From: Serinus canaria
Lineage: Eukaryota > Chordata > Aves > Passeriformes > Fringillidae
NCBI RefSeq assembly: GCF_022539315.1
Contig: NC_066314.1
Span: forward strand, 52,823,180 to 52,887,179
Reading direction: 5' to 3'
DNA: 64,000 bases
In this document: piece after piece, positions 13,401-60,117 of the stretch
Layout of the letters: each line of letters opens with the position of its first letter
Position numbering within the stretch: the first letter of the stretch is position 1
The notes under the pieces: model-generated
What the model was told of the DNA's origin: nothing
What the model saw: the letters and a program-made list of their open reading frames with translations, nothing else
Databases searched by the model: none
Program-made: the position numbers and the translations under genes

Positions 13401-16400
13401 AGAATCTGTAATTCAAGTTTTAATTCTTATTTCACAGGCGTGCAAACCCATTTGGGGAATCTGAAGACAGAAGCAAAGATGAGGAGGAAGGTCAGTGCTT
13501 CTTTCATCCAGATAAAATCAGTCATTATTTTAGCTACCCAGTCTCTTAAAAAAAGCACCTGACACTGTGTTACAGAAGTAACAGATCCACAGTAAAGTGA
13601 CCTTCCTGTACTAGCTCATGTAGGATTTGGCCCTGGCTGTTCTCCTCTTCCCCTGTGCCTGGAACCCACGGCCCTGTCAGAAAACTGCTCTCAGAACCAA
13701 AGTATTACCTACTGCTCTGAACATTCACCTTGCTTTCCCTTGCTCACCACTAGCCATAAAGGGAGCCTGATCAAGTGATGGCTTTGCTGCATAATGGCTG
13801 CTTAGTTGTCATTAAATCTTCTAGTGACAGTCAAGGAGCAAGGAAGGATTTGGTGAAAACCTCACTGAGCCCAGCTGCATGGAAGATGAGAAAGACATTG
13901 AAGAAAGGGAAGAATGTACAAGGCGTAATGGAAGCCAAGGCTTATGCCCAGTCATAAATTCATTACAGTTTATGTGCACCCAATAGCAGTATAGGCAAGG
14001 GAATTTTACTAGCTGATCAAATGAAGCAAAAGGACCAGTCACACTTTTAAAACTTTCAGGCAACTGCAGTAACTTCCTTCCCCATCTCCACACTGCTGCC
14101 TGTTCACACAGTTTGAAACTGGGTTAGGGCACTGTGTGACTCATGGCAGAAAGCCACCACTCATGACAGCCACCAACCACAGGCTTACTGCTGAATTTCC
14201 AAAGTGAATAAAGTAATTCTATTGATACTTTGAACTACTGGAAGATTGAAACAGCACAGTGAAGGAAGTCGTGGCTTTTCTCTTGCAGATTCTCTGCTAC
14301 AGCAGATGTTCGTGGTTCGGTTTTTAGGGTCCATGGCTGTTCAGTCCGATGAGACATGTGAGGTGATTTATGAAGCCATGAGACAAGTTCTGGCTGCTCG
14401 GGCCATTCACAACATCTTCCGTATGACTGAATCCCACCTCATGGTCACCAGCAAGAACCTGAGGTACTGTAAAAGCCTTAACTTGTCAATGTTTTGTTCT
14501 CTTCATACAATTTGTGATTTATTATGTATTGTTGGTTTCGTTTTTCTAAGACACACAACCTTTGAGGAAGCAAGATCCCAAGAGTAACTTTACCTAGAAA
14601 GAAATGCCTCTTTTCTTATTCTGTGGTATCTAGAAATGATCCTCCAGAACAAGTTGTAAGAATGTCCTATCAAAATCTAAGGGACAATCTTATAGTGGGG
14701 CTGTAAGATGCAAAATGATACAAAAAAATACAAAAGATACAAAAAAAAAATGCAAAACTATGATTGTTCTGATGCAAAATCTCTTTCCTAACAATGTCCT
14801 TTGACAGTAGTGTCACTGTAGAATATGCTGATGTCAGACATTCCCTTTAGGTGGGGTATGTTTATGTTCCTCTGCATTTTGTGTTAGTTCAGGCACTCAG
14901 GATCCTTTCCCAGTGACTCAGAAAGGTGCTCTGACCTGTACTTGTCAGGCAGCTGAGAGTCAAGATTCGAACCTTGCCAGTCAAAGCTAAAAAGGATCTG
15001 ATTCTGTGCATATGTTTCCTCATCTGTAAAACTGCTGGAGTTACTGCTTTTCTATTATAAAGGCCCTTGAAATTACCAGGAATCACTCTAAAATAATTTT
15101 CTTCTTTTTTTCCCTACATGTAATTGCAGGTTAATAGATCCTCAAACCCAAGTTACACGAGCAAGCGTAAGTAACTTGCTATCACAGCAGTGACTAGTTA
15201 GCTACATGAACCTGGGCTAACCTGCTAACTTGAGCTGGTTAAAACAAATAAATTATTTTACTGTTCCAGTTTGAACTCACCACTGTGACACAGTTTGCTG
15301 CCCATCAGGAGAACAGGAGACTGATTGGCTTTGTGATCCACCTCAGTGAGAGTCTGGGAGAAGAATCCATGAGTGCATATGTTTTTGAGAGCAACACAGA
15401 AGGGGAAAAGGTTTGTGTAACATTTAATAAAATTCTTTATTTAGAAAATAGGTCTGTGGCTTCTTGACTTACACATCGGGGAAACAATGCTATAGAAACA
15501 AGAGCAGCTCAATTTCTGGCCAAGAAAACATGCGTTAACATGCAAGCCTTTACTGGCTTATGTCTAAAAGGGACCAGATGGACAGATAATGCAGCAGCAT
15601 GTATAAGGAGGAAAGGATGGGATTGCTAATCCCAGCATTAAGAGAGATGGGAAAATGCTGTCCAGCAGCAGCACTAACAAAAGGAATGTCAGCTGTGTTG
15701 AGACATGTACAGCTGTGAAGCTTTCACAGACAAGGCAGCTGTATGTGCTTACACTATTGACTGTTTGCTGCTTGCTGTAACAGAAATAAGGAGTGGGATG
15801 GAGAACTTTTGTCCCTACAAACGCTTACGTGCACTCCCCCAAGTGTGGAAATAAAGTCTGGTAACTAAAACTAACCAAGCTGAGTACAAAGATTTACCAG
15901 CCCCTGCGAGCTTTGAAGCTGAACCCGACAGTTTTCTTTACCAGCAGTTGTTAGCATAGCAAATTGGTATTCCACCTCTGCTTTTAGGCCTGGTTCTCAG
16001 ACTAGGTCTGCACTGACAGTTGTGTGGTTTACCTTAATCAAGGAACAAAAAGCCAAACCAGAACTGAATGGAACTTTACATGTATTTCTTTTTTGTAGAT
16101 TTGCTATGCCATTAGCTTGGGAAAAGAAATTATTGATGCACAGAAGGTAAGTTTGTTTCATTCCCCACATCTCTGATACATCATGTACATCATGTTCTGG
16201 TTTGCATCTGCATTGTCCAGGTACCTCTGGTGTGCATAAGAAAAATTAACTGCTACTCCTCCTAAGGACAAACTTCTGCAGGCATTATTTAACACAGCAA
16301 AAATAAATTGATTTCTCAGTAATGTAATTTGAGAGAAAATGTGCCACCCCAATCCAAATTCAAAATTACACAAATCCAAATCTTCATGTCTGAAAGAAAG

Positions 16401-17449
16401 CTGTGAGCAAAGTTTTCAAAAAACCAAACACACTCTTTGGGATGATGTGTAAATCACACACACTGCTGTTTCACTTTTAAAAACTCAGATTCTTTCCTCA
16501 CCTAGGCATGAAAATCAGTGTTTTTTCACTTAAAATGAATGGCAGAATTACCCTGTCCCTTGTAGATATATTTTATCTATATAGATGTGACATTATTATT
16601 TGCTGTATATTTTTGCTGCTAATGTTTCAGAACCAGTTGGGCAATGAGCTTTTAGTCACAACCACTAAGCACGTTTATAATAAATTCTTAAGATCTACTT
16701 TTCTCCTTGCTTTTCAGTAACTAAAGAACAGCAAAATAAAGGCTCAAAATTAATTACTTTTTTTTCTTATTAAATACTCAAGCTGTGCTTGAGTCTTTAC
16801 TTACCCAAAATGTATTATTTATGTTTCAAATCATTATTCTAAAGCTTGTTAAAAAAAGCCAAAGTTGCAAAAGCTTAGCAAGAAGTACTGGGAAATGTGT
16901 GTTCCTCAAAGGCTGCTGCAGCTTGCGGACCTGTTACTGCCAGGTAGAGGGGAGCACACACCGACAGGATGTAGAATTCCTAAAAGCTCCGTTTATTGTT
17001 TACAAAGCTCGTATTCTTATAATGTTTTCCTCTTCCGTACACGCGATCACGCAAAATATAATTGGAGGGTTTGCTTTGTGCACGAGGCATGCACGCGTCC
17101 TTATCAATTTCTAATTGCCTAGTTACATCTGCACAGCTTAAGCATTTTGTTTTTGCCTTGCGGTTTTCAGCATCCTGTTTTACATCTCTTGCTTGCCAGC
17201 TTCTTGCTTATCACCTCCTCATACTTAGGTTCAAGGAGAGGATGTTCCTACAGCTTACTGTAAACCTGTCCCACTGCCCAAGATTGTCCCCCAACACTGA
17301 CCTCTATTCTTTTTCTTCAGGATCCAGAAGCATTAGCTCAGCTAATGAAGTCTGTGCCATTAACAAATGATGGGAAGTTCATGCTTCTGAATGACTTGTC
17401 AGAAGAGGATGGAACCATGCTTGAAGGAGGGGAGGAATCAGAAGCATAA
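1743..17449 (+). CDS. APPL2: APPL2, endosomal BAR-PH-PTB adaptor (3' part, 17 exons)
   Basis: APPL2 is a cytosolic adaptor that binds Rab5-type GTPases and membranes on early APPL endosomes and links receptors to signalling partners. Coding exons: 1743-1830, 3939-3980, 4100-4158, 5111-5257, 7403-7485, 10630-10788, 11829-12017, 12336-12378, 12462-12518, 12633-12721, 13162-13314, 13438-13490, 14289-14463, 15130-15166, 15270-15410, 16099-16146, 17321-17449. They sum to 1692 bp, all joins keep frame, and the last codon is TAA at 17447-17449. All introns are GT-AG. The product is the last 563 residues of a protein of about 664. It is closer to APPL2 than to the paralogue APPL1: STLKDLFGLASN, RRKQHLSSLQYYCALNALQY and GLVTTTWERLYFFTQGG are APPL2 wording. 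The first four coding exons are outside the window, so start and promoter are not seen. The gene is convergent with WASHC4. Confidence 0.96.
1831..3938 (+). other. APPL2 intron
   Basis: This intron runs from donor GTAAAT to acceptor TTCCAG. It holds a T-run at about 2490-2510 and otherwise AT-rich unique sequence. I recognise no gene or dated repeat in it. Confidence 0.6.
5258..7402 (+). other. APPL2 intron
   Basis: About 2.1 kb between the exons for GYTRGQ and INFFKK. Nothing gene-like was recognised. It contains, at 7244-7264, the donor copy of the 21-bp segment that reappears at 8269-8289. Confidence 0.6.
7701..7799. repeat. AT-rich imperfect palindrome
   Basis: A run of TATA/CTATA units forms an imperfect hairpin. 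The outer arms read TTTACAG-TATAG near 7705 and CTATA-TC-CTGTAAA near 7790, with self-complementary TATAGTATATAGTATATAC inside. No target-site duplication is evident, so it cannot be called a MITE. It is most simply an expanded, partly palindromic microsatellite. Confidence 0.5.
8189..8370. repeat. 81-bp direct tandem duplication with filler
   Basis: Copy 1 is 8189-8269 and copy 2 is 8290-8370. They are identical by eye over 81 bp at an offset of 101 bp. The 20 bases between them (8270-8289) are not part of the unit: with the preceding G they match 7244-7264. The shared right end, TCATAGAATG, is the start of the adjoining CR1-like tail, so the duplication post-dates that insertion. Confidence 0.9.
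8361..8425 (-). mobile_element. CR1 LINE 3'-end fragment
   Basis: Reading TCATAGAATG, then AGGGGTTGGAATGGACCATA and AAGATAATATAGTCCCAAC, this looks like the reverse complement of the CR1 3' tail, the usual avian short 5'-truncated insertion. Similarity fades after about 8425, so the upstream limit is unclear. Confidence 0.5.
9895..10165 (-). mobile_element. LTR-like retroelement remnant (tentative)
   Basis: On the - strand the stretch has an R/U5-like layout: a C/T-rich stretch, CCTTTTAATAAACCTTTTTG around 9950, then a short downstream part. The AATAAA placement and the lack of coding resemblance suggest an avian LTR fragment. I could not find paired TG/CA ends or a target-site duplication, so both limits and the class are uncertain. 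Confidence 0.33.
10630..12518 (+). CDS. APPL2: APPL2 exons for the BAR-PH hinge and PH domain
   Basis: Exons 10630-10788, 11829-12017, 12336-12378 and 12462-12518 encode visible residues 140-289. After the end of the BAR helices (ESVYTPDSDVISPAINRNLI) comes the PH domain: QKAGYLNLRNKTGLV, ERLYFFTQGGNLMCQP, MAVDCEDRRYCFQITTP, AESKKEYEEWICAINNIS. The final W in EEWICAINNISRQIYL is the conserved C-terminal-helix tryptophan of PH domains. The 189-bp exon ends at GGCAAAGC before GTATGA, and the next starts G|GGTATAACC, giving TGKAGITLQ in frame. Confidence 0.94.
10789..11828 (+). other. APPL2 intron
   Basis: A 1.04-kb intron inside the PH domain. It holds a two-copy 39-bp tandem repeat at 11141-11217. 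I see nothing else. Confidence 0.6.
11141..11217. repeat. 39-bp tandem repeat, two copies
   Basis: Copies at 11141-11179 and 11180-11217 share AGTTAACATG and TTTCACAAATGACCTCTTTA, with a few substitutions between them. It is a small local duplication inside an intron. Confidence 0.85.
12633..13490 (+). CDS. APPL2: APPL2 linker exons between PH and PTB domains
   Basis: Exons 12633-12721, 13162-13314 and 13438-13490 encode visible residues 290-387. The linker begins AAAIKLNQTALQAVTPITS, continues through a variable polar stretch, and then has two conserved islands: LIAPGTPIQFDIVLPAMEF and RANPFGESEDRSKDEEE. The variable middle is where APPL2 orthologues are expected to differ most. The acidic end leads into the PTB domain. 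Confidence 0.92.
13491..14288 (+). other. APPL2 intron
   Basis: An 0.8-kb intron with donor GTCAGT and acceptor TTGCAG. I see no repeat or RNA gene. Two overlapping open frames of 60-90 codons on opposite strands have no recognisable content. Confidence 0.55.
14289..16146 (+). CDS. APPL2: APPL2 exons for the PTB domain
   Basis: Exons 14289-14463, 15130-15166, 15270-15410 and 16099-16146 encode visible residues 387-521. The PTB fold reads DSLLQQMFVVRFLGSMAVQS, then EVIYEAMRQVLAARAIHNIF, RMTESHLMVTSKNLRLIDPQ, QFAAHQENRRLIGFVIHLSE and AYVFESNTEGEKICYAISLG. In APPL proteins this domain binds receptor tails and signalling partners. The 37-bp exon 15130-15166 is very short but is required for RLIDPQTQVTRAS in frame. 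Confidence 0.94.
14464..15129 (+). other. APPL2 intron
   Basis: A 0.67-kb intron inside the PTB domain. It has an A-rich stretch near 14715-14755 built on imperfect GATACAAAA units. Nothing else was recognised. Confidence 0.55.
15488..15961 (+). mobile_element. Possible solo LTR (tentative)
   Basis: This intronic stretch has the layout of an LTR: TGCTAT at 15488 and ATAGCA ending at 15961 as inverted ends, a TATA-like CATGTATAAGG near 15600, and AATAAA at 15849-15854. No matching target-site duplication flanks those ends; an alternative 3' end is CCCGACA at 15930. The class and limits are therefore unsettled. Confidence 0.33.
16932..17296 (-). mobile_element. Solo LTR of an endogenous retrovirus in the last APPL2 intron
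   Basis: Read on the - strand, the element starts TGTTGGGGGACAATC at 17296 and ends CCTGGCAGTAACA at 16932, about 365 bp. It has AATAAA (complement at 16992-16997) preceded by a TATA-like CATTATAAG. The flanks CGGACC (16926-16931) and CTGACC (17297-17302) form a 6-bp target-site duplication with one mismatch, as ERVK-type integrations produce. No internal retroviral coding sequence remains. It lies antisense to APPL2, and its edge is only 24 bp from the last coding exon. Confidence 0.7.
17321..17449 (+). CDS. APPL2: APPL2 last coding exon, C-terminus
   Basis: This exon encodes DPEALAQLMKSVPLTNDGKF, then an acidic tail, and ends EEDGTMLEGGEESEA before TAA. The ending SEA is the short PDZ-binding type C-terminus seen in APPL proteins. 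The acceptor is TCTTTTTCTTCAG, with the solo LTR directly upstream. Confidence 0.95.
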   Translation, partial: DPEALAQLMKSVPLTNDGKFMLLNDLSEEDGTMLEGGEESEA

Positions 17450-18530
17450 GCAGCTCCTGTCACTTCCTGCAGCCTCTGTGGGAGTAGAAAAGCAGGGAGT
17501 CTTTTTGCAAGACTCTCTGGTTTTCAGTCACCTGCGCACACCTGAGGCCAGCTGCCCTTTCCTGCTGGAGAGCAGTGGTTTCTCTGCAGCGGAGTCCCTC
17601 TGGATTTACAGCAGGACTCAGGGCATTTAGCATTTGTGAATGTGTAGGGTGGAACTGTGTCTGGGGAGCTGACAGTCCTGAGTAGGAGGACAGTGCTGCT
17701 GGTGGACAGGAGAGCACAGCTGTCAGCAACTGAGGGGTAATAGCCTTTCTTACATTTACAGGGCCAGCAGTATCTCATTCCACTGAAATTTGTGTGAGCT
17801 GCCAGCTCCTCTGACAAATATCAGGCCTCAAATTTCCTACCATAGTCAATTTTCATAGTTTGCATGATTATGTGCATCTGAATGAAGGTTAAAAATGCAC
17901 TATCTACTTTATTTCAGATGAAGTTATTTTTAGTATAGTTTATGTGTAACAAGACTTACCTTTTGTGTTAGCCTATTTACAAAACAATTTGTTAAACACT
18001 AAATTTTTCCTATTAATATAATCTATTTTTATAATGCATCTAGAAAAAAGCTTACAAAACAAATTTAAGTGCCTACTCTTACCTTCTAGGGGACTGCACT
18101 GTCATTAATGGACAAATTGTTCCTCCTTGATTTATTATTCTAAATACCACTGACATGCAAACCTCAGAAGTAGGCAACAAATGTGGAATGTTAGCTGTGT
18201 GCAGCTTTTCTATGGTCAGATTTCTTGCCAGAGATGGTAATAGTAGGACAAATAAGTACTTTCATAGTAAGAATTCTTTGTATTTTTAACACTGTGGTGA
18301 CATGCAACAGCTGAGTCTATCAGCAACCTTTGGTTTTAAGAAACTGAGCAATAAAATGTTAGATTACAAGTCTACAAGGTATTGACAAGTCTTATAGTAC
18401 ATTTCGGAGATTAGACACTAGAGAGATTTGGCTAATAAGTTTACATTTTTTCCATCCTGAAAACATCAGCAACATCACTTTTGAAGAACAAACAAAATAG
18501 ACAAAATAAAGAGCTCTTAGTGGGGGGAGG
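17450..18530 (+). other. APPL2 3' UTR
   Basis: Sequence after the APPL2 stop with no plausible coding exon. It becomes AT-rich after 17830. AATAAA occurs at 18350-18355 and 18505-18510; the second has a good downstream element, so the UTR probably ends near 18530. Confidence 0.6.
18505..18510 (+). terminator. Likely APPL2 polyadenylation signal
   Basis: AATAAA followed 10-25 bases later by the G/U-rich stretch TGGGGGGAGGGGTGT (18521-18535). This is the best-formed poly(A) site downstream of the APPL2 stop. AATAAA at 18350-18355 is an alternative with a poorer downstream element. Confidence 0.5.
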
Positions 18531-18877
18531 GGTGTAATCTGTAGTATAGTTTATATTAATCAAGATAAGGTACCTAGAAAAAATGGCTGAAATTCCTCAA
18601 ACTTAATTTAACTTTTCTCAGTCACCAAGAAACTAGATTTTCCATAAGCAGAATCTGCGCATCAGTATCTGAAAGATCCCAGATTGGAAGTGTTTGAAAT
18701 GGAATAACTCTAACTTAACTGGTTATTGAATGTTTAAAAGTACTGTGAAAGAAAACTGTTAGTAACTGACACAAAAACTTCTTCCAAAATAAAAACTGAA
18801 GCTGTCTTGTTAAAAAAATTAACACCTACTGAACTGGTGTTACTGAAAACACTGGGAATGAGGTTTTCAAAATTGCA

Positions 18878-21873
18878 TTTATTAACAGAGTTTTATATAC
18901 ATAATGTTCTCTACTCACAAACCGAAGAGACTGGAGTAACAAAATACCCTTTTGTACAATGAGTTAGGAAACATTAAGTATTACATTTGGTCCTTTGTAC
19001 CTGAGAAGCTGAAAACAGCTGTTGATGGACTTCTGATGCAACTCAAATGTTTTTCTGGTTCCAGGCTGCATTAGGACCTGCAGAATGTGCCCTTCAGCAC
19101 CAGGAGTTTGCAGCTGCTGGGGCCATGCAAACCCTTGGTGGCACGGCTGACAGGGACCTAGGTGTCCACAACCCCTCAGAGAGCAGCTGCTGCACTTCTA
19201 TCAGCCTTGGCACAAGGCTGAACACCTGAGGGCAGTGGTGACAGCTGCCATCTGCTGGGGTGAGAGTCTGGCCTTTAGCCTGTTCCAACCCTGCCCTAAA
19301 GGAAAAAACCCTAGACATGTTTTATGTCCCTGCAAAAAAGACATCATCATTTCTATCACCCCTGGGAATTTCTGAGTGAGCATGTTTGGTTTAGTTTAGG
19401 GGATTTTTTTTTTTTTTTTTTTTTTTGTAGCTCCATTGTCTCCTCTCCAGACAACCAGTTAGGGTCCATTTGGTTCCTGTAATTGGAACAGGAGGCCAAA
19501 AGCAAAAGAAAGAGTAGCACCACAGCATGAATTTCACCCCTCTTCCATATCCTTGTGGGGAGAAAAAAAGGACTTAATGCAACTCAGTCACGTGACATCC
19601 AAACCCAGGACCCACCTTGGATTTCAGATGGGAAAAAAATCTTTCTGCATGTCTATGCTGCTACATGACAAAGAGAAAGAAGGATATACAAACTGCAGTC
19701 CTGTATTAGCTCTATTATCGCTGTACAAGTTGGTGTATGTGTACATTTTTGCCATATAGAGTATACATTCAGTTCTCCCAGATTAAACAGGTATCTATAA
19801 AAATAGGCTATGTCTTTCCTCTAGAATTTCCATCACCAGAACCACATGAATTTGTTAACCACTATACATGAAGGCAGTGCTCAGTTCACATTATGTTCAA
19901 CTGCAAAGTCTTACCTTAGCAAGATAATGTCTTTCCAAAAGAAAATGGAGAAAGGAAAATACAAGAACAGACTAGAGTGTGGGCTATGTCTTGACTTCAC
20001 ACAGCTCCCTAGCAAGGCCATCCTGGGGAAAGGGACACTATCTGTGGGTGATTCTGCCATTGCTGTGGAAGAAGGAAATGCAGCACTTGACCACTCCACG
20101 AACTTAGGTGACTTCAGCAGAGATGGGATTGTGGAAGGATGTACACAGCAACTGCAGCAGGATGGGAAGCAGCAGCAAGAATGCTGATCTCAGCAATGCT
20201 ACTGAGCGTTCAGTGCAGGCGCAGTTTGGTCAAAAAAAGTGCACACAAATTTAAAAAAAAAACCTGTATCAAAGTAAAAAAGCAAAAATATAAATCAAGT
20301 AATGTAGCATTCCTTAGGGCAGTTATAATGATCTAAGAGTAAAAACTTTAATGAGCCCAGCTGATTTTAACAGTCCATAAAGCTTGTGTGTCATGTTCTC
20401 AGAACCAACAAATGGAACGTTCGTATCAGTCTGGTCTTTCCAGTTGCGACAAAACATTCATCCTTGCTGTCTGAATGTTGGAATGACTGGCAGGAAAGGG
20501 TGAATCAGAAGAACGTCAGGAGTTGTTTGAACCAATGACCCAAAAGTGGGTGGAACAATTTGAACCATTAAAACAAACATTAAAGAAAGTTTGGTCTAAA
20601 AATACAGTTTAAGAGTGCCAAAAAAACCGCCATCAAGGGTAGTTGTCTCAGCTGGACTGACTGGAGTAGTTTATTCTGGTTGGTAAGAACTAGAAGGGTG
20701 TTAATGTTCTGGGAGATTAAAGCACACTGTATATTTTAATAAAGGTAGTGTTTTAAGTTAAGTGTAGTGTAGCTACTTAAGTTAGCAATCCGAGTAATTG
20801 TACAATCTAGAACCTCTATTTGCAGGCATGGACAGATACTAAATAAAAGTTCTCACAGTGTTCAGCAGCTTTTGAGCCTGCAGTGCAATTATTGGTAATA
20901 ATCAGGCACATAAAACTATATGAACAACACATGGTTCAACAGATCTACAAAGCCTAGGAAATACAGAATTGAGGCTGAAACTTGCAATTAGGCACAACAT
21001 GTTCATGAACTGTAAGATCACGTAATAGTTACAGACACTCATCACAGTGTCTGGTCATGAAAGAGCTGATTGTGGTTCTGTCTTGGCTCTGGATTTCCTT
21101 ACTTCTGTGGATGCAAATCAGACCTTCAGTATGAAATGAGAAGTAATTTGTTACGTCCACTTTTCTTGTTTTCCCATTCTTTGACAAGGGGGCAAAAACA
21201 GGGGGAAATAAATGTTTGATGGGATCCCAAGTTCCCACAGTACAAATACTGTTTATAGTAACAACAAGGGGGTTTGTAATCAAACAGAAATAAGCACTTC
21301 CATTTTGTGTAACAGATTAAACATACATTCACAACATACACTGTTACACCCACAGTGTAATCTGTGACTGCATAAAATGCAACAGGGCTGCACAATTACA
21401 TGTCTCAATTATTTTTTGGACAACAGTACAGCCAATATCTGGATTAATTTTTTTTTTTTTTCTGGTTAAAGAGATGCCAGTTCAAACCTTGGACCAACAG
21501 CCTATGAGTTTGGGTTTTTTAAAATGCTATGATAGAGATGCAAGAATGCATCTAGAAATTAATATGGATTTTTTTTATTTGCACATCTGTACTTTAAAAT
21601 AACTACCTCCAAGGTCAGCATTTTATTAAATTATTTTCAAGCTAAAGAAAGTGCTGTAAATAATGCAAACTCCTGAAAAATAGGAGTTTCTACAGGAAAT
21701 ACAGACAAACACAGACCTAGCCCCAGTGGATACTAGTATGCTACTGTACATTTTCTCTTGGATTTAACAGAGCAAGTAAGTAAAATCTAGAACTTTAACC
21801 CCTACACAGTGTTACTGATGAAGACAAGGACATGAGTTATTTGAGTAAGTAATCATCACCCGTACCAGCCATG
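18878..21873 (-). other. WASHC4 3' UTR and the convergent gap
   Basis: Downstream of the WASHC4 stop on the - strand. Candidate poly(A) signals (TTTATT on +) lie at 21622-21627, 21574-21579 and 18878-18883, giving 3' UTRs from about 0.25 to 3 kb; which is used cannot be decided from sequence. A T-run occupies 19403-19426. A 113-codon + open frame at 19846-20187 has no recognisable content. If the distal signal is used, the tails of the two genes would end within about 350 bp of each other. Confidence 0.5.
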
Positions 21874-58002
<36,129 letters not shown>

Positions 58003-58450
58003 CGCCGCCGATCCCGGCAGCGGCCGCCCGACCGCCCCTGACTCAGGCGCACGGGACTTCCTGCCCCGCGCCCGCGCCGCACGCCGGGAAATGGAGGCGG
58101 AGGGGAGCCTATGCTCCGCGGAAGGAGGCGGGACAGCGCTGGCGCCGCTCCGCCGCCGCTCCCTGCTTCCCTCCGTTCGCCCGCCGCGCCCCTCGGGCAA
58201 CGCTGCCGCGGCTGAGAAAGAGAGCGCTACCCCGATGCCCGCGGTGGGCCGGGGAGTTCGCTCCCCCCTTTCTTCCGACCCCCGGCAGCTTGAGCCGGTC
58301 GTGCTGGGTGAGGCAGGGCTGGCCTCGGAGGCAGCGGGGCTTTGGGAGCTTTCCTGCTTTTCGGCTGAGGCTCGGCCCCCTAGCCCAGTCCCTGTGACAC
58401 CGACTTCGCAGCGCTGCCAGGCTGCTGGCACGAGGGAAAGCTCTGCAGCC

Positions 58451-59552
58451 TAAAGCGTGACAGACCCGCAGCCGCCCCAGCGCTTCCCCTTTCTGGTGCT
58501 GGAGGAAGGAATCGGTGCGAGGAATTTTCCCTGCTCTGGGACGGTCTGGAGCTCAGGGAGAGTTGCAAAGTTCCCGCTAATCATCCCCCTGTCGTTTGTG
58601 TCACACGGCCTCACAAGGGCCGTGAGGTACTTATCCACGTGCCACGTTTTTTCTTTTTTCCCAGTACTCTAGGGGGTGTAAAATCCGAATAAAAATATAA
58701 ATACTTGGGAAAGGAAGAGAAGTAACTGTTCAGGGCCATTAGCAGCGACCACAGCAATTTCATTAGCTCAGCGGAATCTGTAGCATCAGCAGAAAAGGAA
58801 ATGGCTTTCAAAAGCAATATCACCAGTGTCAGTGGGGAAGGAGCAACAAAAATAGCCACCCGGATGAGAGATGTATCAGTAAGTGCAGGACCATCCATAA
58901 AAGCTAACTTTTTAGTGCAACAATTCTGAAAATAGCGCCTACTTTCTGGTTGCTCCAAAGGAAGCCATCCTTTGGAATCTATTGATTTTTAGAGTTTCTA
59001 GGGATTAAAGATCTGGTAGGTTGACTGATCATGTTTATTGATGAGTGTTTCTTACTTAAAGTGCATTCTAAAAGGCCACCCTGGGAAAGAAGAAGTCAAA
59101 TTCAGCTTTGTGTGAAATGAAATAAACAATGTTTGGAATACGTTGTTTTGTTGGGTTCTTTTTACTGGAGAGAACTCTGATTTGGAGCATGTTGTCAAAT
59201 AATCATGATGTAATATGTCAATACATCTTCTCCACTCATTGGCTCTTATGCAAAATGAAGATGTTGTGAAATACAAAGCTGTGTTTCGTGTCAGGTGCAT
59301 ACAGGCAACGTGTGTATTTGTGATTGTGATATGTGTGGAAACAAGCAATGGGACAGTTATAAAGACATCTTCTAATAATAATTGAGGAAAGTAAAGCATG
59401 GAAGAAGGCCTTTGAACCTATCCTGTGTTCGCAATTAACCTTTATAAGTCTTAAGTTGATTTAGGAGCATTTGAATTAAATCTTTAAGGATGTTGCTGTT
59501 TGACAGGAACTTTCTTCTTGCAGTTAAGCCTTAAAGAGTTTTGCAATAATAA
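58451..59552. other. Flank upstream of WASHC4
   Basis: AT-rich DNA between the CpG island and the solo LTR. I recognise no exon. In human the next gene on this side is ALDH1L2; nothing here resembles its mitochondrial leader or formyltransferase domain. Confidence 0.55.
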
Positions 59553-59557
59553 CCTTT

Positions 59558-60112
59558 TGAAGTATAATTTTAGAATATTGCTTGTAGTAAGGATCTTTGA
59601 AACTATAGCAGTAGAATATATAAAAAGGAAACATGCTTATCTCACGCCTTAACAAAACAGTGAAAAGCAGCTTGAGAAAGAAAGATGAACATCAACTCAA
59701 TGATTAATAGTTTTGACCAATGGAAGCTGGACATCACTGTTATGAGATTTATAGTCCTTGCAATTAAAAATTGGACCCACATCTGGAGATTGGACCTCAC
59801 CATCTGGGAGACTTCTTCCTTCTTTCAGAAACCGAACCACCACCACCTGGGATACTCCTTTTCTGGGATACATCCTGAGAAAAACTAAATCACAATAGTG
59901 TATAGAATTGTGACATAAAAATTGGGAATAGAAACTGCTGAGAAAGCTTAGGGGTTCCCCTATAAATACCTGTAAGCCCCAACTATTGGCGTGCAGTTGG
60001 AGGGAAACTTCCCCCACTGTACCCAGCGCTGTATTGCTCATACTTTACCATATTAATTAATAAATTGATTGTTGCTTGAATATTGGCCTCATCAAGCTTC
60101 TCATTTATAACA
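59558..60112 (+). mobile_element. Solo LTR of an endogenous retrovirus
   Basis: About 555 bp starting TGAAGTATAA and ending TTATAACA, flanked by CCTTT at 59553-59557 and 60113-60117, a 5-bp target-site duplication. It has a TATA box (CTATAAATACC, 59960-59970) and AATAAA at 60059-60064, followed by a short U5-like part. No internal retroviral genes remain. The orientation points away from WASHC4. Confidence 0.68.
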
Positions 60113-60117
60113 CCTTT